Shown here in pieces: positions 6,540-12,309 of a stretch of DNA of 12,957 bases. The stretch comes from Desulfobacteraceae bacterium (lineage in GTDB: Bacteria > Desulfobacterota > DSM-4660 > Desulfatiglandales > Desulfatiglandaceae). The DNA lies in contig CP070700.1 of NCBI GenBank assembly GCA_020349865.1, forward strand, positions 2,572,108 through 2,585,064, given 5' to 3'. Each line of letters starts with the position of its first letter. Position 1 is the stretch's first letter. The notes below the pieces were generated by a model that searched no databases, had not been told where the DNA came from, and worked only from the letters and a program-made list of their open reading frames with translations. The position numbers and the translations under genes are program-made.

Positions 6540-7805
6540 TTAAAAAGGTGAAATAAGGTTCCCTTCCTTGTCAAAAGGCATCGGCAACCATGAGGATATC
6601 TGTTCTATTGTTGAGCTTCGTTCAATTTCAGGTAAAAATGCCTCTGATACAAACATCCGATCAAGGTTTCGTGTGTTCTGGATATTAACCACACGCATCT
6701 CATTTATGTCTTTTATTCCAACCGTCTCTAAGGCTGCGCCGATGGCTTCTTTGTCGTTGGGAAAGGCAATAGGGATGGCGGCCTTCTCAGGAGAAAGCCC
6801 TGTCAGACAATTAATGACTGTTTTGTCTCTATCAATCCTTTTGGCTAATCGATGGGTTATGAAATCAGCCAATCCGACCCCGGTGGCATTTCCATCGGAC
6901 AAATCCGTCAGGTCCCGAACGAATATCCGCTTGGGATGGGGGTGGATCCAGAAATCGCCAATAAGATCCCTGTGCCGTCCAATGACCTTTGAATCCATTC
7001 CCGTCCCGCTTATGTTCTTTCCCATCTCATCTACAATTAGTAGATCAATGTGGTCGAATGGTATTTTTGCCATGACTTTCTTAGATAAGGCAAGGAGCCT
7101 TTTTTCTTCTTCCATCATTTGCCCGGGAAGAACGGCTTTGAGCTCGGTAACCCGACCGAGCCCATTTTCCACAACACCGAGTCCAAAAAGCACGGGGCAG
7201 CGTTTAAGAATCATCAAGCCAGCATCTATAATAATCGCTTCCATGCCGTGATCAACTGCGGCCCGGTGATAAACACTCGCACCCTGATGTTTCCCCATGC
7301 CGATGGCCATCATTTTAAAAAGACCGCTCTCGATATCACCCTCAAACTTCGTGTGGGTTTTGATCCGGTTAATTACAACCAGGGCATCGGCATCAGCAGC
7401 ATATCCGTCTAAATAGACCGGGACATTCCTATGTGTAACACCAACCTCTATCACTTCCATGGAAGAACGCACAGGAACTCCCATACTTTCTTCAGTAATG
7501 CCGAGGTGGGCGAGCAAGGTTTTTTGCCCATCTGCTGTCGCGCCCCCATGGCTCCCCATTGCAGGAAATATGAAAGGTTTGGCGCCCACCCCTTTAAGGA
7601 CATCCACACAACTTCTTGTCACTTCATCAATTCGATCTATCCCGCGACTCCCAGCGCTAACAGCGATTGTTTGTCCAGGCCTTATTGTTTTATCACGGGA
7701 TAAAGAGGCTATAGTTGTCGAAACTTCTTTGGAAACATTCTCAAGTTCCTTATCATAAAGACTCAGACCCACGAGAGCCATTTTTGGAAAATCAACTCCA
7801 GTCAT
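6540..7805 (-). CDS. LarA-like protein (DUF2088), possible nickel-pincer 2-hydroxyacid racemase/epimerase
   Basis: Homologue of lactate racemase LarA, whose superfamily interconverts 2-hydroxyacid stereoisomers using a nickel-pincer nucleotide. I choose ATG 7805 (AAGG 5 nt upstream, 421 residues, usual size). The frame is open to an ATG at 8003, but that one has no SD and would overlap the seleno-TusA gene in another frame. Conserved blocks are PAMGSHGGATADGQ (81-94, H86), RSSMEVIEVG (113-122), NRIKTHTKFEGDIESG (146-161, H151), LFKMMAIGMGKHQGA (162-176, K164, K172) and YHRAAVDHG (179-187, H180). By spacing, K164 and H180 could correspond to LarA K184 (cofactor-linked lysine) and H200 (nickel ligand), and H86 to H108; this alignment is by eye. 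The cofactor-making genes larB, larC and larE are not in the window. Position between a TusA-like gene and an oxoacid oxidoreductase suggests hydroxyacid metabolism. Some DUF2088 proteins may not be racemases. Confidence 0.8.
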   Translation of the reverse strand: MTGVDFPKMALVGLSLYDKELENVSKEVSTTIASLSRDKTIRPGQTIAVSAGSRGIDRIDEVTRSCVDVLKGVGAKPFIFPAMGSHGGATADGQKTLLAHLGITEESMGVPVRSSMEVIEVGVTHRNVPVYLDGYAADADALVVINRIKTHTKFEGDIESGLFKMMAIGMGKHQGASVYHRAAVDHGMEAIIIDAGLMILKRCPVLFGLGVVENGLGRVTELKAVLPGQMMEEEKRLLALSKKVMAKIPFDHIDLLIVDEMGKNISGTGMDSKVIGRHRDLIGDFWIHPHPKRIFVRDLTDLSDGNATGVGLADFITHRLAKRIDRDKTVINCLTGLSPEKAAIPIAFPNDKEAIGAALETVGIKDINEMRVVNIQNTRNLDRMFVSEAFLPEIERSSTIEQISSWLPMPFDKEGNLISPF

Positions 7806-7923
7806 ATTTGCCTTGCCCCCCTTCGCTGTCTCCAAATCGGTTTTGAGTAATGTCTCACCAGGATTGAGGATGTTCAACCAATCACTTCTCTGATCCGGAG
7901 GATATCTAACTCTATAATGACGT

Positions 7924-8151
7924 TTATTCGGGTTGGGAAACCTTCTTAACTCTAAGACGTACGTCGTTTTCGAAAAAAGTTTCCAAGACCACTTCACCAC
8001 CATTGTGGGAGATCACTTTTTTGATCTTTTCGAGCTTATCCTTTTCGAGGATAAACTCGAAACCTTCACCTGGGGGTAAGATCCTGAGACATAAACCTAC
8101 GTCTAAATAGGCCTTTCAGCAATCACCCCTGTAATCGATTAATTCCTCCAT
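7924..8151 (-). CDS. TusA/SirA-like selenoprotein with Cys-Sec motif (UGA read as selenocysteine)
   Basis: The gene is seen only when the UGA at 8118-8116 is read as Sec. ATG 8151 starts 2 nt after the LysR stop, with AAAGGA 5 nt upstream, and the frame runs 75 residues to TAA at 7926-7924. The protein begins MEELIDYRGDC-U, Sec being residue 12. LIDYRG matches the TusA start (lDxrG), PPGEGFEFIL (26-35) its central PGE strand, then IKKVISHNGGEVV (43-55) and a C-terminal strand NDVRLRVKKV (62-71). This is the whole TusA fold (about 75-80 residues). Counting back from PGE, C11 aligns with the catalytic Cys of CPxP and Sec with the following Pro; a second Cys is C21. TusA proteins relay persulfide sulfur; YedF-type relatives accompany selenium metabolism. 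The residues after UGA keep the fold, so UGA is not a true stop. Role here (sulfur/selenium donor or redox protein for neighbours) is inference. A decayed gene with a real stop is the alternative. Confidence 0.82.
8078..8118 (-). promoter_or_regulatory. Bacterial SECIS stem-loop directly after the UGA codon
   Basis: The minus-strand RNA starting at the base after UGA folds on itself. Upper stem AGACGU (8104-8099) pairs with AUGUCU (8092-8087), 6 bp with one G-U, capped by the loop AGGUUU (8098-8093). Below an AUUU/C internal loop, AAGGCCU (8115-8109) pairs with AGG-A-UCUU (8085-8078), 7 bp with one bulged A and one G-U. There are 17 nt between UGA and the apical loop, and G is the second loop base. 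These values fit the general bacterial SECIS pattern (loop 16-37 nt from UGA, short loop with G among the first two bases). It would recruit SelB with Sec-tRNA. Confidence 0.75.
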
Positions 8152-8153
8152 AA

Positions 8154-9104
8154 CTATCCTTTAACCTTTTCCTCGGAAGTTGCCAGCAGAAAATCAAGCA
8201 TGGCCTGGCATAATGGAGAAGCGATTCTTCTTCGATCTCTGATTAAATAGAAATTTCTAAACATGGAAAGGCCCTTGACTTTAAGTGCCTTAATAATACC
8301 GGTTTTCAGTTCCGTATCCAGGGCCCTTGAAGAGAGGATTGAAATACCGAGCCCGGCCTTTATGCCCTCTTTAACTGCCGTTGATGTGCCAAAGCGAGCC
8401 ACCACATGAAGGGAATCGATGGGATTTGAACCTGATGCCTTAAGGTAATCCTCCGTGATTTTCAAGGTTCCGGATCCCACCTCTCTCAAAATAAAAGGCT
8501 CCTTGGAAAGCTCTTCGATGGAAACTACCTTCTTTTTCGCCAACTGGTGATGGGCAGGAACCGCAAGGACCAGTTCATCTTTCCATAACTCGTTATGAAT
8601 GAGGTTTCTGTGCGAAGGTTTGGACCCAACTACACCCAGCTCAAGACGGCCATTCAAAATACGGTCTTCGATGTCACTTGTGTTGGAAACACTCAACGTG
8701 ACGGATAATAAAGGATATTTTTCTTGGAAATCTCCTATGACCTTTGGAAGTATATATTCACCCGGAATCGTGCTTCCCCCAATATAAATCGCCCCTTGTT
8801 TAATACCGAGAAAATCTTGTATTTCAAGGCACGCCGTCCTTTTCATGTCCAGGAGAAGAACCGCATGTTTGTAAAGGATCTCTCCCGCCTTTGTTGGCAC
8901 AATCTGCCTGCCCAGACGGTCAAGAATTCTCGTCCCGACCATGGTCTCAAGTGTGGCTATCCTCTCGCTGACAGATGCCTGTGCCAGGAAAACCGCTTCG
9001 GCAGCCTTTGAAAAACTGCCCAGCTCAACAACCTTTCGGAAGATTTCCAGTTGCCGCAGGTCAAAGTCAATGGATGGTATTTTGTGGGAAACGGCTTTTT
9101 TCAT
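8154..9104 (-). CDS. LysR-family regulator, selenium-metabolism-associated type
   Basis: LysR-type transcription factor, 316 residues from ATG 9104; a GTG at 9119 would add five residues, and neither has a good SD. The N-terminal winged helix-turn-helix is complete: DLRQLEIFRKVVELGSFSKA, then AEAVFLAQASVSERIATLE and RLGRQIVPTKAGEILY. The linker helix is followed by the periplasmic-binding-protein-like effector domain beginning GAIYIGGSTIPGEYILPKVI and GRLELGVVG. The STIPGEYILPK segment and overall sequence recall, from memory, LysR proteins annotated as selenium metabolism-associated, found in Sec-using anaerobes. That fits its position 2 nt ahead of the seleno-TusA gene, at the head of a cluster of the same orientation. 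It may sense a cluster metabolite and autoregulate. Family certain; selenium link and ligand are inferred. Confidence 0.9.
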   Translation of the reverse strand: MKKAVSHKIPSIDFDLRQLEIFRKVVELGSFSKAAEAVFLAQASVSERIATLETMVGTRILDRLGRQIVPTKAGEILYKHAVLLLDMKRTACLEIQDFLGIKQGAIYIGGSTIPGEYILPKVIGDFQEKYPLLSVTLSVSNTSDIEDRILNGRLELGVVGSKPSHRNLIHNELWKDELVLAVPAHHQLAKKKVVSIEELSKEPFILREVGSGTLKITEDYLKASGSNPIDSLHVVARFGTSTAVKEGIKAGLGISILSSRALDTELKTGIIKALKVKGLSMFRNFYLIRDRRRIASPLCQAMLDFLLATSEEKVKG

Positions 9105-9146
9105 GGGATTATTTCGCACTTCGTGAATCCAGTTGCTCTTTTTAGG

Positions 9147-9174
9147 ATAGTAAAAGGCACAAGACTCAAGGCAA
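9147..9174 (-). promoter_or_regulatory. Possible promoter of the LysR/seleno-TusA/LarA cluster
   Basis: On the minus strand TTGCCT (9174-9169) and TACTAT (9152-9147) are 16 nt apart, each 4/6 to consensus, 25-45 nt before the LysR starts. The -35 lies inside the heptad array, so the repeat arrangement could influence promoter strength. Weak match. Confidence 0.25.
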
Positions 9175-9200
9175 AAGGCTTAAGGCGCAAGGCGTAAGGG
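9152..9200. repeat. Seven-copy heptad tandem array (consensus NNAAGGC)
   Basis: Seven consecutive 7-bp units can be read on the plus strand: AAAAGGC, ACAAGAC, TCAAGGC, AAAAGGC, TTAAGGC, GCAAGGC, GTAAGGG. Five keep AAGGC exactly at positions 3-7, while the first two bases vary. The region is noncoding, between the MBL hydrolase stop and the LysR start. Confidence 0.75.
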
Positions 9201-9247
9201 AAAAAAATCAAAACCCTGTCGGCCTCATGTCCAGTGCCTTGCGCCTT
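9182..9247 (-). terminator. Inverted repeat downstream of the MBL hydrolase gene
   Basis: AAGGCGCAAGG (9182-9192) is the exact reverse complement of CCTTGCGCCTT (9237-9247), which starts right after the TGA of the MBL gene. The 11-bp stem encloses 44 nt that include a T-run (minus strand GATTTTTTTCCC). The long loop makes it an atypical terminator, but a 3'-end structure is plausible. One arm is part of the heptad array. Confidence 0.4.
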
Positions 9248-9248
9248 C

Positions 9249-9908
9249 TCACAAATACGGAAACCACATCCTTTCGATGCCTTCAAAATTGTTTTTAACC
9301 GCTTCACTGCCCGACAAAATATCACCATGGCCCGAAAGCAGGTATTCCGCATCACGCAGGGAGATCCTTTTAATGCTTTCTTTCAGTTCTTGCCCGTCGC
9401 CTCCAGGCAAATCAGTTCTCCCGATACCCTGATTAAAGACCACATCACCGGTGAAAAGCACTTTTTTTTCCGGCCAAAAGAGGCAAATGGAACCGGGTGA
9501 ATGGCCAGGGGTATGGATAACCTGGAACTCAATCTCTCCCACATTCAAATCACCTTCTTGAAGCAAAAAATCAGGCTCGAAATCCGATATGCCGAGGGCG
9601 TCTCCATAGTGCGGGGCAACTGTCTTGATGAAATCCATTTCTATGGAGCTTACCGCGATCAGAGTAGAGGTATTTGCAAATACCTTTACGGCTTCCATGT
9701 GGTCGGGATGACCGTGTGTGATAATGACCAGATCAATATCCTGGGGGGACAGTGAAAGGCCGGAAAGTCCATCCTGAACATGGCTAAAAAGGTGATAATG
9801 GCCCGGATCTACAAGGATCTTTTTGTCTGCATTTATGAGATAGGTATTGCAGTTATTTGCCGATGGGCTGAGCCACAAAAAAGCGTGTAGGTTGTCAAGT
9901 ATTTTCAT
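9249..9908 (-). CDS. MBL-fold metallo-hydrolase, glyoxalase II-like
   Basis: Metallo-beta-lactamase-fold hydrolase, 219 residues from ATG 9908; an upstream in-frame TTG at 9917 has no better signal. The dinuclear metal motif is complete: THGHPDH (HxHxDH at 65-70), then HTPGHSPGSICLF, TGDVVF with the bridging Asp, and a final SGHGD. NTYLI and ILVDPG near the N-terminus are the usual beta-strand blocks, and GRTDLPGGD is the loop typical of glyoxalase-II-like and related small MBL proteins. It is cytoplasmic, with no signal peptide. Glyoxalase II, persulfide dioxygenase or another thioester/lactone hydrolase are all possible; the motifs do not separate them. It has its own promoter candidate at 10044-10072 and lies 144 nt ahead of the LysR gene on the same strand, separated by the repeat array. 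Confidence 0.88.
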   Translation of the reverse strand: MKILDNLHAFLWLSPSANNCNTYLINADKKILVDPGHYHLFSHVQDGLSGLSLSPQDIDLVIITHGHPDHMEAVKVFANTSTLIAVSSIEMDFIKTVAPHYGDALGISDFEPDFLLQEGDLNVGEIEFQVIHTPGHSPGSICLFWPEKKVLFTGDVVFNQGIGRTDLPGGDGQELKESIKRISLRDAEYLLSGHGDILSGSEAVKNNFEGIERMWFPYL

Positions 9909-10043
9909 GGGGATCAAGTCCGTTGATTATTGTTGGTTGTTGGCTGAATACAGCTTTCGTCTTGGTAATCTGCGTTTCATGCTCCCAAACCGGTATTGAT
10001 GGTGGGGACAGTTACGCAGTTGATTGCAAGTATTTGGTTTTGG

Positions 10044-10072
10044 ATACTAAAAAGGCATAGTTAGGTTGTCAA
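10044..10072 (-). promoter_or_regulatory. Sigma-70-like promoter for the MBL hydrolase gene
   Basis: On the minus strand a perfect TTGACA (10072-10067) is followed after exactly 17 nt by TAGTAT (10049-10044, 4/6). It would give a leader of about 130 nt. It lies in the spacer between divergent genes. Confidence 0.45.
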
Positions 10073-10107
10073 GCCCTAAGAATCAGAGCGTTCCGTCAGC
10101 AGTTTAA

Positions 10108-10128
10108 ATCCCATTATTTTTATGGGAT
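10108..10128. repeat. Small hairpin in the divergent spacer
   Basis: ATCCCAT (10108-10114) and ATGGGAT (10122-10128) form a perfect 7-bp inverted repeat around a T-rich 7-nt centre, about 55 nt upstream of the coiled-coil gene. It could be an operator for a dimeric regulator or an RNA hairpin. Confidence 0.35.
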
Positions 10129-10183
10129 ATTTCTTTGTTATTTCGAAGGAAATGACTATATTATCTCGTAGGAGGTGCGTGTT

Positions 10184-10483
10184 ATGGATGTAAGGGAAGT
10201 ATCTCAGAATGAAGCTTTAGCAAATTGTCAGGGGAAGTTAGAGGTGCCCACAGAGAAGGAGAGAGAGGCTCTTGGGGCAATGAAATCCATTAAAGAGCGC
10301 GTCAGGGCGCTGAAAAAACGTCTGACCACATTAAAGGCTTCTGGCCGTGATGCAACTAACGGAGAGATACAGGGGTTGGAAAAAGAACTGGGACACCTAA
10401 AAGTGAAATGGGACGAGTGGGAACAAAAAAGGCAAAAGGCTGCAAAAGAAAGGATGATCTTATTGGGGCACGAAAAATATTGA
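10184..10483 (+). CDS. Small charged coiled-coil protein of unknown function
   Basis: 99 residues, start ATG 10184 with GGAGG (10171-10175) 8 nt upstream; a GTG at 10175 overlaps the SD itself and is rejected. I do not recognise the family. Residues 25-60 and 68-93 are Lys/Glu-rich with heptad-like hydrophobic spacing (AMKSIKERVRALKKRLTTLK, then IQGLEKELGHLKVKWDEWEQ), so two antiparallel helices forming a coiled coil are likely. A flexible ASGRDATNG linker joins them. There is no signal peptide, no membrane segment and only one Cys. It is transcribed divergently from the MBL gene and ends 48 nt before the convergent HtrA gene. It could be a small structural or adaptor protein; no function can be assigned. 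Confidence 0.7.
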   Translation: MDVREVSQNEALANCQGKLEVPTEKEREALGAMKSIKERVRALKKRLTTLKASGRDATNGEIQGLEKELGHLKVKWDEWEQKRQKAAKERMILLGHEKY

Positions 10484-10531
10484 CGATTGACAATTTGAAG
10501 AAGAAGGTTTTGATTCCAAAATCCAAAATCG

Positions 10532-11683
10532 CTATGGTCTTTCCGTTAATAGAACCTTCAGTCTTAGATCCTTTCCATTCCTTGATATTCTCACGGGTAC
10601 CGTCATTCCGACCTTCAACTTATCCAATAGCCGACCCAGTTCATTCATGTCTGAAATTTCATGTCCATCAATGGCCGTGATAATATCTCCACCCAGGAGG
10701 AGCCGCAGGCTGCCAACAATGATCTCTCTGTTGCCCCCCCGCAAGCCAGCGTTGGCTGCCGGGCCGCCTCGTACTACTTGCACAACCAGCACACCTTGCT
10801 TAACGGCAAGGCTAAGCCCTTCTGAGAGTCCCGGTGTGACCGAGATACCGGTAATCCCGAGCCAGGGTCTTGCTACTCTGCCGAGAGTGATGAGCTGTGT
10901 TGCGACGTACTTGGCCCGATTGATAGGTATGGCAAAGCCAATGCCCTGGTACCCTCCTGAAAGGCTGAAAATAGCCGTATTAATGCCGATAACCTCTCCA
11001 TTGGAATTGAGAAGGGGGCCACCTGAATTGCCTGGATTAATGGCAGCATCGGTTTGTATCAGGTCCTCCATGTGTGTATCGTCCTGGGTTTTAATGCCCC
11101 TGTTAAGCGCACTAATTATGCCTGTGGTAAGAGTGTGGGAAAGGCCAAAGGGATTTCCTATGGCGATGGCCCTTTGGCCGACACGAATCTTGTCCGAATT
11201 TCCCAGAGGAGCCACCACATCGATGTACTTGGAAGGGATTTTGATGACAGCCAGGTCCGAAGGAGGGTCCCGTCCTGTGAGAGTGGCGGGAATTTTTCTG
11301 CCATCAGCCATAGTTACTGTAATTTTCTGGGCTTTGGCCACTACATGGTTGTTCGTTAGAACGTAGCCTTTCTTATCTATGATAAAACCCGATCCCTGTC
11401 CTTCCCTCGGAATGACCTCAAGCCAAAAATTCATGCTAAGGGTTGTGGTTGCTATGTTCACAACAGCCGGATGAACCTTCTCAAAGACGCGGATGTTGAT
11501 CTTTTCATCTGTTGATAAGACTGTGCCTTTGATTTCAGATTCCTTTGAAGCGCGATTAAAATCGAGAGTGTCAGATTCCGGTCTTTGTTGAAAGAAGCCA
11601 AAAACATCATTCTGGTTGAACCACAGGAAAATTGAAAGGAGAACGAGCACCGGCAAAAGATATTTTGGTTTATTATAGGACAT
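10532..11683 (-). CDS. HtrA/Deg-type serine protease with one PDZ domain, membrane-anchored
   Basis: Envelope-quality-control protease of the DegS/DegQ group, 383 residues, ATG 11683 preceded by AAAGG. Residues 8-22 form an uncleaved-looking hydrophobic anchor (YLLPVLVLLSIFLWF) after a short positive N-terminus, placing the rest in the periplasm. The trypsin-like domain has its whole triad: H113 (LTNNHVV), D143 (SDLAVI) and S220 (NPGNSGGPL). AIGNPFGL is the oxyanion-side loop. A single PDZ domain occupies about 277-380, with GGDIITAIDGHEISDMNEL. One PDZ domain and an N-terminal anchor resemble DegS more than DegP. GLRGGNREIIVGSLRLLLGG is a longer PDZ insert than usual. It reads away from the tolC-like gene across a 600-bp spacer. 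Confidence 0.92.
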   Translation of the reverse strand: MSYNKPKYLLPVLVLLSIFLWFNQNDVFGFFQQRPESDTLDFNRASKESEIKGTVLSTDEKINIRVFEKVHPAVVNIATTTLSMNFWLEVIPREGQGSGFIIDKKGYVLTNNHVVAKAQKITVTMADGRKIPATLTGRDPPSDLAVIKIPSKYIDVVAPLGNSDKIRVGQRAIAIGNPFGLSHTLTTGIISALNRGIKTQDDTHMEDLIQTDAAINPGNSGGPLLNSNGEVIGINTAIFSLSGGYQGIGFAIPINRAKYVATQLITLGRVARPWLGITGISVTPGLSEGLSLAVKQGVLVVQVVRGGPAANAGLRGGNREIIVGSLRLLLGGDIITAIDGHEISDMNELGRLLDKLKVGMTVPVRISRNGKDLRLKVLLTERP

Positions 11684-11753
11684 ACTAAGCCTTTAGTACC
11701 TTAGTGATAAAATTCAGCTCAAAACGTGCAGAAAATTGCAAAATTGAAAAAGT

Positions 11754-11876
11754 GTGAAGTGTCTAAAGTGATCTAAAGTGCCTAAAGTGGTGGAATTCTT
11801 TTTTTTATAAAAACAGGTAGAGCGAAGCGACTCATTAACTTTAGTTCACTTCAAACTTTAGCTCACTTGTAACTTT
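11754..11876. repeat. CTAAAGTG direct and inverted repeat cluster
   Basis: CTAAAGTG occurs three times in tandem (11763-11770, 11773-11780, 11782-11789), with related GTGAAGTGTCT just before. After a T8 run, its near inverse AACTTTAG occurs twice (11837-11844 and 11854-11861), each followed by T/C-TCACTT. The two halves can pair into a long imperfect stem of about 120 nt. Confidence 0.65.
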
Positions 11877-12019
11877 TCCGGTTTATTTGGGTTATGAAGT
11901 ACTACAATTTATTGAAATCAAAGCAAGCCACTCAGCTTCTTAATTACCATACTTCTCAACATAAAGAAATTACATGTGTTTTAATTTAGTCAGTTGTAAC
12001 CGATGTGTCAAGCAAGTGA

Positions 12020-12100
12020 CGCGGGCTCAAGCATGAGATCGCATTATTAGCAATCGCAGCAGTCCTGATGGGATGTTCCCAAGTTTGCATTGACATCTAA
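12020..12100 (+). pseudogene. Possible remnant of a lipoprotein signal peptide
   Basis: One frame, open from after TGA (12017-12019) to TAA (12098-12100), reads KHEIALLAIAAVLMGCSQ and then VCIDI. It has the form of a lipoprotein signal: charged start, hydrophobic core and LMGC lipobox. It lacks a start codon and stops six residues after the lipobox Cys. It may be a decayed gene fragment or a coincidence. Confidence 0.3.
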
Positions 12101-12156
12101 TTAGGCCTGTTTTAATTAATACCGATAGAGGCAATTTCAAAACATCCCCTTTTGCC

Positions 12157-12174
12157 TCCCGCCCTTTGGCGGGA
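12157..12174. repeat. GC-rich hairpin upstream of the TolC-family gene
   Basis: TCCCGCC (12157-12163) and GGCGGGA (12168-12174) form a perfect 7-bp stem with a CTTT loop, and the flanking GCCT/AGGC can extend it with an internal loop. No T-tract follows directly. Confidence 0.4.
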
Positions 12175-12256
12175 CGTCAGGCTCAAATTTTAATCCTCGA
12201 AATACTCAATGTATTCCTGTGGTTAAAATTATCGTCTTCCTTGATCTTGAGCAAAA

Positions 12257-12284
12257 TTGAACGTTTTGGAACTGCCTCGATAAT
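12257..12284 (+). promoter_or_regulatory. Sigma-70-like promoter for the TolC-family gene
   Basis: TTGAAC (12257-12262, 4/6) and GATAAT (12279-12284, 5/6) are 16 nt apart. The predicted start near 12291 gives a leader of about 20 nt that still includes the GCGAGG ribosome-binding site. Confidence 0.45.
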
Positions 12285-12309
12285 TTGAAGAAAGAGCGAG
12301 GTTTAAAAA

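Larger units (their letters stand above)
11684..12309. other. Long divergent intergenic region with repeats and a gene remnant
   Basis: This spacer separates the HtrA and TolC-family genes. It holds the CTAAAGTG repeat cluster (11754-11876), a possible lipoprotein-signal remnant (12020-12100), a 7-bp hairpin (12157-12174) and a promoter candidate near 12257. A minus-strand open frame spanning the tolC-like start is a shadow. I see no tRNA or other RNA gene here. Confidence 0.5.

Noticed and set aside
6568..7251. Long plus-strand ORF (227 codons) opposite the LarA-like gene
   Set aside because: Shadow of the conserved DUF2088 frame; no SD and no domain signal.
7806..8003. N-terminal extension of the LarA-like ORF up to ATG 8003 (66 extra residues)
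   Set aside because: No SD at 8003, the extension has no family similarity, and it overlaps the seleno-TusA frame, which shows real protein features. The ATG at 7805 gives the usual family length.
8116..8151. An 11-codon leader peptide ending at UGA as the only product of this stretch
   Set aside because: The frame continues after UGA with TusA-like sequence for 63 codons and carries a SECIS-like hairpin; no attenuator-type terminator follows.
9152..9247. A CRISPR array at the repeated AAGGC units
   Set aside because: Units are 7 bp with no spacers; this is a simple tandem repeat.
9101..9355. Minus-strand ORF bridging the MBL and LysR genes
   Set aside because: It overlaps the end of the MBL gene and the repeat array in another frame; its translation is mostly repeat-derived.
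9888..10073. 12-bp direct repeat TAGGTTGTCAAG (9888-9899 and 10062-10073)
   Set aside because: One copy is coding sequence near the MBL start, the other contains the -35 box; two copies of 12 bp without extended similarity are probably chance.
10647..11366. Long plus-strand ORF (239 codons) opposite the HtrA gene
   Set aside because: It is antisense to a clearly conserved protease with an intact triad and PDZ domain; its Pro/Ser/Arg-rich translation looks like a shadow frame.
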